Position numbers and translations under genes: made by a program. This document shows positions 14,336-21,694 of a stretch of DNA of 32,462 bases, in pieces. Under the pieces are notes generated by a model. The model was not told the DNA's origin. It was given only the letters and a program-made list of their open reading frames with translations, and made no database searches. Source of the DNA: a virus. Within the stretch, counting starts at the first letter, position 1; each line of letters begins with the position of its first letter. The DNA is taken from IMG/VR virus record IMGVR_UViG_3300014501_000052, positions 1 through 32,462 of that record. One strand, given 5' to 3'.

Positions 14336-14962
14336 CTACACGGCCGCGATGGTCCCTTGCGCCGTCTGAGCCGTGGGGCCTACGGTCGTCTTGTCGGCCG
14401 CCAAACCGGCGGCGATCTTTTGAACGGGGGAACGCTTGTCGTCGGGCCGGGCCACCTGCGCCGACGGCGCCACCGCACCGGCGGCGGCGGACGCTCCGCC
14501 AGCCACTTTCGGCGCCTTCACGCCCAGCTTGTCGAGCAAACCTTTGTAGCGGCCGCGGATGGCGTGCTCTTGCTCGGCGAATTTCGCCGGGTCGGTGCCC
14601 AGGGCGCCCTGGTACTCTTCAGGCAGATCAGCCAGCTTGCTGGCGATGTAGCTCTGCCGGGCCTGCTGGATCTGCGCCTGCTGGGTGAAGCCCTGGAGCT
14701 TCTCGCCTACCAGCTTGTCGACGTCGGCCAGGGTGAGGGGTTTGGCTTCGCCCGGGGCGGCGGCCGCCGTAGCCGGAGCCGGCGTCTGAAGCTTGCCGAT
14801 CTGTTCGGCCAGCGGAGTGAGCGCCTGAGTGAACGCGGGGGCGATAGACTTGGCGATCGCTGCGCCAAGCTTGTCATAGTCGATCGCCGGGGCTTGGTCG
14901 GTCATCTGACTGTCCTTTCCGGCGTCATTCGATCGCCGTTTGAATGGGTTCCAAAGAGTCAT
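14336..14962 (-). CDS. Capsid scaffold protein
   Basis: A 208-residue protein starting at the ATG at 14962, which shares its A with the upstream TGA (TGATG). A second possible start is the Met of MTDQAPAIDYDKLG, 21 residues on. The sequence is Ala/Gln/Lys-rich and helical, with likely coiled coil at about 35-65 and 85-115 (KLVGEKLQGFTQQAQIQQAR), a Pro/Ala stretch near 60-75 and a disordered tail. This composition and the position immediately before the major capsid gene are typical of phage scaffolding proteins. No protease Ser-His motif is visible, so it is a scaffold without a fused protease. Confidence 0.7.
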   Translation of the reverse strand: MTLWNPFKRRSNDAGKDSQMTDQAPAIDYDKLGAAIAKSIAPAFTQALTPLAEQIGKLQTPAPATAAAAPGEAKPLTLADVDKLVGEKLQGFTQQAQIQQARQSYIASKLADLPEEYQGALGTDPAKFAEQEHAIRGRYKGLLDKLGVKAPKVAGGASAAAGAVAPSAQVARPDDKRSPVQKIAAGLAADKTTVGPTAQTAQGTIAAV

Positions 14963-15219
14963 CAAAACACTGTCCCCGGCGGATCCGCCGGCTTGGGTGC
15001 CATCGTCGCTCTGCCGCCCAGGGCGGCGGCCGTGCCGTGGAGCTGCACGGCTCCGGGTTGGCCAAGGCCGGGCGAGCCGGCATCCGGCTCGGCGGCGAAG
15101 ATCTGGTTGAACTCATCCTCCAGCAGCTTGTCCGGCGGCGAGAGGGACCAGGTGAAATCGTCGGCGAGGGTGGCCACCATCGCGACGCCGTGCCAATCGA
15201 ACTGGATCGTTCCGACCAT
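14962..15219 (-). CDS. Small hypothetical protein between MuF and scaffold
   Basis: An 85-residue frame starting MVGTIQFDWHGVAMVATLADDF at 15219; its A overlaps the last base of the MuF stop codon (TAATG) and its TGA overlaps the scaffold ATG. The N-terminal 40 residues look like a small globular unit (FTWSLSPPDKLLEDEFNQIF); the rest is Gly/Ala/Pro-rich. Coupled junctions on both sides support it. It could be a minor head protein; nothing more can be said. Confidence 0.5.
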   Translation of the reverse strand: MVGTIQFDWHGVAMVATLADDFTWSLSPPDKLLEDEFNQIFAAEPDAGSPGLGQPGAVQLHGTAAALGGRATMAPKPADPPGTVF

Positions 15220-17243
15220 TACGCCACCTCTCCGTGCAGGATGCCCACGATCAGCTTCAGATACTCCGGGTCCTTGGCGAACCGCATGGGGTTCTGGTAC
15301 AGCGTCTCGATGCCGACACTGAGCACTTCGGTGTACATCAGGCCGGCGGCATCTGAGCTGTATTTCTTGCCGATGTAGTGAGCCAGGGGATAGCCGACCG
15401 TCTTGGCGAACTCGTCTTCCCGCCCCATCTCGCTCGGGTCGAAGTTGCACTGCGGATACTTGGCCTTCAGGCTCACAAACGCCTCTTTGCCGACGCGTTC
15501 CTCCAGGAACAAGTTGACCGCCTTGCGGGCGCCGGGGAGCGTATCTTCCAGCTCGTGCCCCAGCTCGTGTGCGAGCGTGTGCTCAGGCGTGTACTCGGTG
15601 GCGAACACGCTGCCGTGGCTGGCACCGGGGCGGCCGATGCCCGCGTTCGTGTTCCAGTGAGCACGGCCGCTGGTGGCCACTTCGAAGGTGACCTTCCTGG
15701 CGGGAACCCCGGAAACGGCAGCAGTCCGCTCGCTGACCCATTTGACGGCGGTGTCGATCTTCCCCTGGGCGACGGACAGCTTGGCGTCTACCTTGCCCTG
15801 GGGAATAGTGTTCGTCGGCCCCTGGACCTTCAGGGCTTCATGGGCCTCGGCGATGCGGGCGGCGTGGCGGCCTTCGATGGCAACCCTCTCTGTGCTGAGC
15901 GCGAAGCTCTCCTTCACCAGGGTGTGACGCTTTTTGATGTCTGATTCATTGGCGTACTCCGTCCTGATGGCTTCGATGCGCTTTTGGATCTGCCCGTAGC
16001 GAGCGTTGTCGGGCTCGGCAGACTTGGCGACCTGCGCGATGCGATCGGCAATGCCGGCCGCCTTCGTGTCGGTGCGCGCGAAGAACGTCTTCAGGTCGGC
16101 GGCCGTCTTGACCGCTGTCGGCCCGGTGGCGACGACCGGGGCCGGTGCGACCGGGGCTGGGGCGGGCACGGGCTTTGGCGCAGGGAGGGCCTGGCCATAC
16201 ATGGCCGCCGCGGTGTCCTTGTACCGCTTGGCGGCGTCGGACCCCATGCCCACGCTCTTGAACAGAGCTTGAGCCTGCGTGGCCGTCTTGCCCGCCAGCG
16301 CCAGCGTGTCCGGCGTCGGCGCCGCATCCTTCAACTGCGTCGGCGTAGCCAGGGCCGCGACGAAGGGCCGCGTGCTCTTTGAGCAGTTGGGATGGAACGG
16401 CGGGACGGGATAGCCCGCATTACCTGGGAGCGACGACAGCGGCGGGTAGTGCGGGTCCTTGCCGGAGAGGCTGAACACTTGCCCGAGAAACGCGGTGCAG
16501 AAGGTGTTTGAGACCCGGCCGACGATGCTGACCAGGTCGATGCCCACCTGCTGCAGCCGCTCGTGACGGGCATAGGTCGTCGCCTCGCGCGTCTTCGTGC
16601 GGACGACCAGGCGGGCATACTTGCCCACGTCGAACTCCATCGGGCCGCCCCGCGTCTGTAGGACGATCTTGTCCCCGTGCACGGCTCGCAGGGCTTCGCG
16701 CAGCTCCCGGATGACCGCCGTGGGCTGCCCCTCGATCAGTCCGCCGGCCAGGATCTTGTTGATGTCCTGTTCGCTCAGCTTGAGCTGCGCGGTCTTGCGG
16801 AGGAGCGTCTTGGCACCGTTGCCCATCGCGGTCTCAGCCTTGCCCAGATCCGCGGCGGCGTCGCGGGCGAAGACGGCGACGGCGCCGCGATCGACCAGGG
16901 CGAAAGATCCGTGGAGGGGATTGTCAGCAGGGGCTGATGCTGGCGGCCGAACCCCGGCGGCAACGGCCTGCGAGTCGGCCCTTGCGATTCCGTCCTCGAC
17001 GGCCTTGGCGAACGTGGTCGGCGAGCCGAGCCAGTTGACGGTTTGCTTCTTGAGCGTGCGCAGCTCGTCGTCCACCTGGCTAATCAACTGCGCCGCCCGG
17101 GCCATCCGCCACGCCTGGCTCTGGGTGGCGCCAGCCGGCTTGAGAATGAACCGTGCCAGCTTGCGTTGGGCGGCCAGGTAGTAATCCGCGAGGATGTCCA
17201 CCGTGCCCTGAGGGATGCCGCTGGTTGAGAGGTTCGGGGTCAT
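15219..17243 (-). CDS. SPP1 gp7/MuF head protein with C-terminal HEXXH domain
   Basis: A 674-residue protein whose ATG overlaps the portal stop by 4 bases. Residues about 205-296 are a MuF head-morphogenesis domain: VVRTKTREATTYARHERLQQ, then the Cys-bearing NTFCTAFLGQVF segment and the signature PPFHPNC at 281-287. After an Ala/Pro linker (350-380) and a helical region (380-500) there is a second domain with HELGH at 559-563, the HEXXH zinc-protease motif, and YTEVLSVG near 637-644 as a possible third ligand. MuF proteins sit near the portal and can be injected. A MuF-metallopeptidase fusion suggests an enzyme delivered to the host or active in the head. Much longer than Mu gp30. Confidence 0.8.
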   Translation of the reverse strand: MTPNLSTSGIPQGTVDILADYYLAAQRKLARFILKPAGATQSQAWRMARAAQLISQVDDELRTLKKQTVNWLGSPTTFAKAVEDGIARADSQAVAAGVRPPASAPADNPLHGSFALVDRGAVAVFARDAAADLGKAETAMGNGAKTLLRKTAQLKLSEQDINKILAGGLIEGQPTAVIRELREALRAVHGDKIVLQTRGGPMEFDVGKYARLVVRTKTREATTYARHERLQQVGIDLVSIVGRVSNTFCTAFLGQVFSLSGKDPHYPPLSSLPGNAGYPVPPFHPNCSKSTRPFVAALATPTQLKDAAPTPDTLALAGKTATQAQALFKSVGMGSDAAKRYKDTAAAMYGQALPAPKPVPAPAPVAPAPVVATGPTAVKTAADLKTFFARTDTKAAGIADRIAQVAKSAEPDNARYGQIQKRIEAIRTEYANESDIKKRHTLVKESFALSTERVAIEGRHAARIAEAHEALKVQGPTNTIPQGKVDAKLSVAQGKIDTAVKWVSERTAAVSGVPARKVTFEVATSGRAHWNTNAGIGRPGASHGSVFATEYTPEHTLAHELGHELEDTLPGARKAVNLFLEERVGKEAFVSLKAKYPQCNFDPSEMGREDEFAKTVGYPLAHYIGKKYSSDAAGLMYTEVLSVGIETLYQNPMRFAKDPEYLKLIVGILHGEVA

Positions 17244-18919
17244 GCCGCCCTCCCTGCCGCCGATGCAGCCGAGCCGGCGGCGACGCCGCTATTCGTGTAG
17301 CTATTGGAGGCGCCGGCGACGCTGTCGGGGTTAGCCAGCTCCGCCGCCCGCTGGTCAGCGCCCGGAAGGTCCGCGTCTTCCACGCCCCCACCCGCCACGC
17401 TCCCTTCCCCACTCTCCGCCGTCCCGCCGCCATCGCCCATGAACACGGTCGGCTGCTGCTGGGCGCGCTCGGCTTCGATGCGGGCGAGTTCCTTCGCCAC
17501 CGTCGCGGGATCGCCGTACAGCTTTTCCAGACCGCCTTCGACCGACATGAGCTGGCAGGACCGGAGCGTGGAGAGCGTTTGGGCCTGGTCGAGTTCATCG
17601 ACCGGGATGCCGTCGCGCGGCTCGACGCCCAGGGGATTATCGCTCACGTCATAGCGCGTGCCGGGCAGCGTCTGTTCAAGGGCCTGGGCAACGCCGATCA
17701 TCCGGCGGATGCCTTGCTTCCAGTAGGCGGCCTTGCGGCGTGCCTTGGTCAAACTGTTGGTGGCGCGCAGGCGGAGGGTGGCGTAGCTGACCGGGGCCGC
17801 CCCTTCGTCCATCCCCAGCAGGACGCCGCTGGTCTCCGCCCTGACCAGCAGTTGCGCCAGGGCGAATTTGCGGTCCTCGATCGCGGAGGCAAGCTGCGCC
17901 TCCCAGGTGATGTATTTGGGGATTTTCTCCGGGTCGGAGAAGGGGAATGCCTCGAAGTCGCTTCGGATGTTCCCGTTCTCATCGAACGCCTCTTCGGGGA
18001 AGACCATCTTGGGGTCGGAGTGCTTCAGCAGCACGCGGGCAATCTGCGTGTTCTTGGCGTTGACCATGTCCTGCAAGTCGATCAACCCGTCATAGTCCGA
18101 AACGGGGCGGCCGCGCACCAGCAGGTTGGGGACCCAGATAATCGTGTTCTGGTCGATGCCGGTTTGGGTGATAGGCTCAAGAGGTCCGCCGGGCGTCCCG
18201 TCTGGCTGGGGAGCCACGGGCCACTGGTCGATGGCGAGCTCGGTGAGGGTCTTGTTGTCATCGTTGAGCTGGTAGCAATGCCGCTCGATCTGCCCGGCCG
18301 TGTAAATCTCTTTGAGGATCAGCCAGATCGGCTTGTCGGCCGGCTGCATCGAGCCCCCCTGGCCGCCGACGTTGGTGACCGAGTAGCGATCGTAGCGGCG
18401 GTATTGCAGGTCGGGTCCGAGGTCGCCCGCTGGAAAAACTTCGTCGGTGGGGATTTGGCGGAGGTAGACCTCGCCGTCCATGACGACCGCTTCAACGCAC
18501 GCCTCGGCTTCGTAGCTGGCATCGACGGCGCAGTTGTAGAGCAGGGTGTACAGGCTACACCGCTCGCTCAGATCGTTCAGGGCGGCTTGCTGTTCGGGAA
18601 CGTCGCTGCGCAGGATCGGCTCATCGCCGAAGAGCAAGTCGGCAGACTTCAGACTGATCAGCCCCAGCACGTTGTAGGCCAGGTACATCTTGGTCGTCTG
18701 GGTATTGACGCGGACCTCGGGGAACTGGAACTGGGTTCGGCCCTCATCGACGTAATACTCCCGGTGCTTCCCGTCGAAGAGCATGCGGGCCATGCGGATC
18801 CGCTCCAGGCGGGATTGCTGGGCGGGAGTGAGCCATGCGCCATAGTCCGACCCGGGCGCGTTCCAGGCGCTGCCGGTCGAGTAGACCCAGATGGCGGGGA
18901 TGGCTTTTGCTGAATCCAT
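17240..18919 (-). CDS. Portal protein (SPP1 gp6-like)
   Basis: A 559-residue protein from the ATG at 18919 (MDSAKAIPAIWVYSTG), preferred over an upstream in-frame ATG that would overlap the previous gene. The N-terminal region has WLTPAQQSRLERIRMARML, then the wing/stem-like stretch LISLKSADLLFGDEPIL, a feature of SPP1 gp6-type portals. A central region (LVSYDGLIDLQDMVN-type crown segment, here RPVSDYDGLIDLQDMVNA) and a C-terminal Gly/Ala/Ser-rich tail of about 60 residues complete it. Twelve copies would form the DNA channel. It is preceded by DUF3486 with only 7 bases between; no large terminase gene intervenes. Confidence 0.8.
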   Translation of the reverse strand: MDSAKAIPAIWVYSTGSAWNAPGSDYGAWLTPAQQSRLERIRMARMLFDGKHREYYVDEGRTQFQFPEVRVNTQTTKMYLAYNVLGLISLKSADLLFGDEPILRSDVPEQQAALNDLSERCSLYTLLYNCAVDASYEAEACVEAVVMDGEVYLRQIPTDEVFPAGDLGPDLQYRRYDRYSVTNVGGQGGSMQPADKPIWLILKEIYTAGQIERHCYQLNDDNKTLTELAIDQWPVAPQPDGTPGGPLEPITQTGIDQNTIIWVPNLLVRGRPVSDYDGLIDLQDMVNAKNTQIARVLLKHSDPKMVFPEEAFDENGNIRSDFEAFPFSDPEKIPKYITWEAQLASAIEDRKFALAQLLVRAETSGVLLGMDEGAAPVSYATLRLRATNSLTKARRKAAYWKQGIRRMIGVAQALEQTLPGTRYDVSDNPLGVEPRDGIPVDELDQAQTLSTLRSCQLMSVEGGLEKLYGDPATVAKELARIEAERAQQQPTVFMGDGGGTAESGEGSVAGGGVEDADLPGADQRAAELANPDSVAGASNSYTNSGVAAGSAASAAGRAA

Positions 18920-18926
18920 TCTTCGC

Positions 18927-19442
18927 TCAAACTCCGAACACAGCCTTGCGGACATCCGCAATGGTCTGATCGTCGATCGCCTGTCCTTTACCCTTCAGCG
19001 ACCGCATCTCCCGCTCCAGCTTCGCCGCCAGCAATTTCACCAAACCCTCTTTGCTTCTGACCAGGTTGCGGAGAGCCATGGTCATTTTCAGCACGTCGCC
19101 GGTGTCGATGTCGCCGTCTTCCTGGAGCTGCGCCGATTGCTCGAAAACGACCTGCGTCAGCTGCATCGCGGCGGCGTCGGCTACGTCTTCCAACTGGCCG
19201 CCCTGGATCGCCGTCTTGATCACCTGGGCCAGCTCGCCGCTCCGGGAAAACCGCTCCTGCATCAGCAGCGACTTGAACTTGCGATACCAGTTCCCGCTGG
19301 CGGTGCGACCCACGTTGAAGCCCCGCGACAAGAGCCAGTCGTGGATCTCGTCATAGCTGCGCCCCGGCTCGCGGGCGAACGTCTCCAGCTCGTCAAGCTC
19401 GGCCCGGTTGAGCAGCTCGAGAACTTTGAATTGGCTGGGCAT
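18927..19442 (-). CDS. DUF3486 / Mu gp27-like protein
   Basis: A 171-residue helical protein starting MPSQFKVLELLNRAELDELE. The N-terminal part has SYDEIHDWLLSRGFNVGRTASGNWYRKFKSL, the helix-turn-helix-like pattern of DUF3486 (Mu gp27), in which a 'G-x-x-v-s-x-s-x-x-x-r-y' segment contacts DNA. The C-terminal two-thirds is helical (VFEQSAQLQEDGDIDTGDVL and LVKLLAAKLEREM). Family members lie before the large terminase in Mu-like phages and are thought to serve as small-terminase-like proteins. Here the next gene is the portal. Family call is good. Confidence 0.75.
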   Translation of the reverse strand: MPSQFKVLELLNRAELDELETFAREPGRSYDEIHDWLLSRGFNVGRTASGNWYRKFKSLLMQERFSRSGELAQVIKTAIQGGQLEDVADAAAMQLTQVVFEQSAQLQEDGDIDTGDVLKMTMALRNLVRSKEGLVKLLAAKLEREMRSLKGKGQAIDDQTIADVRKAVFGV

Positions 19443-19443
19443 C

Positions 19444-19482
19444 GCAGTTACTAGCTACTAGCCGCTAGTCGCTAGTAGCTGC
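19444..19482. repeat. Heptad hairpin element (CTAG units), short form
   Basis: Inverted repeat of 18-base arms (19444-19461 and 19465-19482), matching at 16 of 18, with a 3-base loop. Each arm consists of CTAGNNN heptamers. It fills the spacer before the DUF3486 gene. Related in design to 11433-11520. Confidence 0.75.
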
Positions 19483-19486
19483 CTCT

Positions 19487-19861
19487 TCAAAGTTCCTCGT
19501 TGCTCACCCGCGGGTCCCACACGTCCGGGTCGGGATCGGCCTGCCCGCGATAGAGCAGGCATCCCTTGTCCTCGATCCGCACGAACACGTTGTCCGGCCT
19601 CACGCTCTCGCCGTGCATCCGCCGCAGGCGAGTGACTGTCACCATGGACTTCCGCTCCAGGTCGGCCAGCAAATCCATCGCGTGCTGGTCGTTCTCGATG
19701 CGCTGGTCCAACACGACCGACTGGTTGACCTGGCGGACGATCTTCGTGCCCGACAGGCCCTGCATGGGGGCGGCGCCGCGAGAGAGGTACAGGGCCTCCA
19801 GGATCGACCAGCGGAGCATGCGGTCGGTTTCATTGCGCGCCTTGCTGAAGTCGATGGGCAT
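19487..19861 (-). CDS. Winged-helix protein of Mu-like terminase neighbourhood
   Basis: A 124-residue protein. Residues 10-80 have the layout of a winged helix: DRMLRWSILEALYLSRGAAP (helix 1), LSGTKIVRQVNQ (helix 2), AMDLLADLERKSMVTVTRLR (recognition helix plus wing). A similar short winged-helix protein (VpaChn25_0724-type) is usual just before DUF3486 in Mu-like phages. The C-terminus is hydrophilic (GCLLYRGQADPDPDVWDP). DNA binding is likely; the exact target is unknown. The match to the named family is from memory of the pattern and context. Confidence 0.55.
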   Translation of the reverse strand: MPIDFSKARNETDRMLRWSILEALYLSRGAAPMQGLSGTKIVRQVNQSVVLDQRIENDQHAMDLLADLERKSMVTVTRLRRMHGESVRPDNVFVRIEDKGCLLYRGQADPDPDVWDPRVSNEEL

Positions 19862-19864
19862 GGG

Positions 19865-20386
19865 TCAAGGTCCTCGCTTGTTGCTGAGCGCGTCTTCGAC
19901 TCTCTGGGCGAGCTGGGCGTGCTTGATGTCCTGCTGTCCCAGGTGCGCCTGGATCTGCTGCACTTTGGACTCCATGGCGCCCTGATGTTCCTTCAGGTCC
20001 TGCTTGCTGGCCGCCTTCTCGGCGATCACCTGCTTGATCTCCGCCAGGCCCTTCACGATCGAGCGTTCCAGATCGCGGCCGTAGTCGTCCATCTTGCCGA
20101 ACTTGCTGGAGCCGTCGTCCAGCCGCCGCTGCACGTCCAGCAGCTTCTCCGTCACCAGCTTGGTGGCGAGTTCTTTAGTGGCCTCGGTGGACTCCTCCAG
20201 TTTTCGTTCCAGGCTGTCGATCTTCCTGGCCCGATCGGCTTCTTTGGCGTCCTGGTCGTGATGGCGGTCCCTGGCCTGGCGATCCCGCTCTTTGCCCTTG
20301 CTGTGGATGATCGCGACGCCGATCGCCACGCAGGCACTGATGCCTACGTTGATCCAACCGAGGTTCGATTCAGCCAGCAGGTGCAT
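19865..20386 (-). CDS. Membrane-anchored coiled-coil protein
   Basis: A 173-residue protein from the ATG at 20386 (MHLLAESNLGWINVGISACVAIGVAIIH). One N-terminal membrane segment at about 10-27, then a long highly charged helix from 30 to 165 (KGKERDRQARDRHHDQDAKE; LERKLEESTEATKELATKLV) that is a clear coiled coil. Such proteins in this slot of Mu-like phages are often lysis-related (spanin or holin accessory) or DUF2730-like. DUF2730 members have the same architecture, a membrane helix followed by coiled coil, and lie immediately before the winged-helix gene, which fits well. I favour DUF2730-like with moderate certainty. Confidence 0.55.
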   Translation of the reverse strand: MHLLAESNLGWINVGISACVAIGVAIIHSKGKERDRQARDRHHDQDAKEADRARKIDSLERKLEESTEATKELATKLVTEKLLDVQRRLDDGSSKFGKMDDYGRDLERSIVKGLAEIKQVIAEKAASKQDLKEHQGAMESKVQQIQAHLGQQDIKHAQLAQRVEDALSNKRGP

Positions 20387-20400
20387 TCTTCTACGCAGGC

Positions 20401-20426
20401 AGCCCCGCGGGCGAACCCGCGGGGCT
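20401..20426 (-). terminator. Strong GC hairpin with UUCG-type loop
   Basis: Perfect 11-base arms (AGCCCCGCGGG / CCCGCGGGGCT) around a 4-base loop that is TTCG on the coding strand. There is no U-tract, so it may be a pause, RNA-processing or stabilising hairpin between the lipoprotein and coiled-coil genes rather than a full terminator. Confidence 0.5.
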
Positions 20427-20464
20427 TCGAGGCATGCCGCCATCCACGCGGCGTTTATTCCGGG

Positions 20465-21085
20465 TCACGTCTTCGGCGCCGCCGGGGCCGCCGGGGCTGC
20501 GGGCGCGGGAGGCGTCGCTCCGCCCGACACGACCGGCACGACCTGGTTCACGCCGCCGATCAGCGCGGTGGCCACGGGCTGGAGATTGGCCGGCAACGCC
20601 GACACCGGCACGCTGTCGGCCACGGCCTGGACGGCGGCGATGATCTGCGCGGTGTGGTTGTTCGACGCCGTCTGCGCGGTCGTATTGGTGGATGACACAG
20701 AGGCGTGGCCGAAGTAGGCGACAATGCCGACGCCCGCCAAGCCGATCAGCGAGCTGATAATCGGACCCCAGGGGGACGGGGCGGCGGCGGCCAGGGTCTG
20801 GCCGATCTGCACACCGCTCTGCACTTCCTGGATCTTCACCGCCGCAACGTCGCTTTGTTCCTTGGCCTCATCGGCGGCGAGCTGCTGCAAGCTCGTGACC
20901 TGGGGCTGGAGGCTGGGCTGGGTGGCCGCCTGCGTGGTCGCTGCGGACAACGCCTTCTGATCGGCAGTAACCGCCGCGGTATCCGCCTGCACGGTCGGGT
21001 TGGCGGCGGTGCAGGCATACAGGCAAAACGCGGTGATGGAGATAATGGCCAGGACGAAACAGGCGAGTAGCCGGGACGTGCGCAT
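20465..21085 (-). CDS. Lipoprotein-like membrane protein, possible lysis gene
   Basis: A 206-residue protein from the ATG at 21085. The open frame continues upstream without a stop but there it reads through non-coding, hairpin-rich DNA. MRTSRLLACFVLAIISITAF is a signal sequence ending in L-Y-A-C, an acceptable lipobox with Cys25. A Thr/Gln/Ala region with a TQAATQPSLQPQ linker follows, then helices (QLAADEAKEQSDVAAVKIQE), a second hydrophobic segment near 120-140 (WGPIISSLIGLAGVGIVAYF) and a Pro/Ala tail. First gene of the late operon. A lipoprotein with an extra membrane segment in the lysis slot could be a spanin-type or holin-type protein; specific function is not established. Confidence 0.55.
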   Translation of the reverse strand: MRTSRLLACFVLAIISITAFCLYACTAANPTVQADTAAVTADQKALSAATTQAATQPSLQPQVTSLQQLAADEAKEQSDVAAVKIQEVQSGVQIGQTLAAAAPSPWGPIISSLIGLAGVGIVAYFGHASVSSTNTTAQTASNNHTAQIIAAVQAVADSVPVSALPANLQPVATALIGGVNQVVPVVSGGATPPAPAAPAAPAAPKT

Positions 21086-21307
21086 GGGGGCTCCGGTAAG
21101 GGGGTCTGAATGAACGCTGAATGGAAGACTTGCACAGGCCTTCTCGGCTCCGTGCAAGCCGGCGGAGGAGGGCGGGGGCGCGGCTCCGCGCTGGCGATCT
21201 CCCGCAACGGAGAGTGGTAAATGAGTCTTAAGGTGAACGCGGCCCCCCGGCAGGGGGGAAGGATTCCCAGCCGTCACAATCGAGCCGCGTGAGCCGCGTG
21301 AGTGCAT

Positions 21308-21325
21308 GACCGCAGGGTTGCGGTC
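21308..21325. promoter_or_regulatory. Perfect 7-base inverted repeat
   Basis: GACCGCA / TGCGGTC around a GGGT loop. It lies beside an 8-A run at about 21330-21338, so an RNA hairpin or a protein-binding dyad is possible. Confidence 0.45.
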
Positions 21326-21357
21326 CGATGAAAAAAAAGTATCAAGGGTATGCGGTC

Positions 21358-21389
21358 GCACCGAGCTGACACGAGTGTCAGCCCGGTGC
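21358..21389. promoter_or_regulatory. 32-base dyad (6+8 base arms)
   Basis: GCACCG, one mismatch, GCTGACAC, two-base centre, GTGTCAGC, one mismatch, CGGTGC. On the minus strand it is followed about 20 bases later by T8. Could be an activator or repressor site, or a structured RNA stem in the late leader. Confidence 0.55.
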
Positions 21390-21484
21390 GCCGAGGCCTC
21401 GCCGGTAGTCGGGGTATGAGCCCCTATCGCCGAGGCAAGACGCCCGAAGTAGCGAGCGAAGCTATGCCGGCGCGGCTTACCGAT

Positions 21485-21501
21485 GTGGAACTGAGTTCCA
21501 C
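21485..21501. promoter_or_regulatory. 17-base perfect dyad
   Basis: GTGGAACT, one-base centre, AGTTCCAC. A protein-binding site is more plausible than an RNA hairpin because the loop would be too small. Confidence 0.5.
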
Positions 21502-21565
21502 CTTGGCGAGCCACGCTGGCCTTGCAACAATGAAAAAAGAGTTCGGGGAGTGACGCTTCCATTCC

Positions 21566-21654
21566 TCAGCCAACAAAAAAGCCCATCGGTCTTGGAACGC
21601 TCCGCTTCGTGCGGCGCGCCCACATCCGTTGGGCTTTAGTCCCTCATTGGCTGA
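21566..21654 (-). terminator. Nested inverted repeats ending in a T-tract
   Basis: Inner arms 578-589 and 626-637 (AAAGCCCATCGG type, 11 of 12 paired) and outer arms 566-573 and 647-654 (TCAGCCAA / TTGGCTGA). Read leftward, the inner stem runs into TTTTTTG at 21574-21580, so it can terminate the repressor operon before the late leader. Confidence 0.6.
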
Positions 21655-21694
21655 CGTTGGAGAGAATCTAGGCAGAGGCCAGTCAAATGTCAAA

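Larger units (their letters stand above)
21086..21694. other. Non-coding, hairpin-rich region before the late operon
   Basis: About 610 bases separate the late operon from the immunity genes. A leftward frame stays open across most of it, but its composition is not protein-like and I see no gene. It contains several perfect inverted repeats (listed separately), a TGAATGN repeat near 21106-21127 and a 9-base tandem (GAGCCGCGT) near 21282-21299. The late promoter probably lies here, reading left. I could not pick a convincing -35/-10 pair. Confidence 0.5.

Noticed and set aside
17153-18913. Long rightward open frame antisense to the portal
   Set aside because: Shadow of the portal gene; no ribosome-binding site and wrong strand for the operon.
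4174-20426. Heptad arrays and hairpins as a CRISPR array
   Set aside because: Units are 7 bases with no spacers of uniform length, and no cas genes are present.
21086-21562. Upstream extension of the lipoprotein gene
   Set aside because: The extension reads through hairpins and has no protein-like pattern. The ATG at 21085 gives a clean signal peptide.
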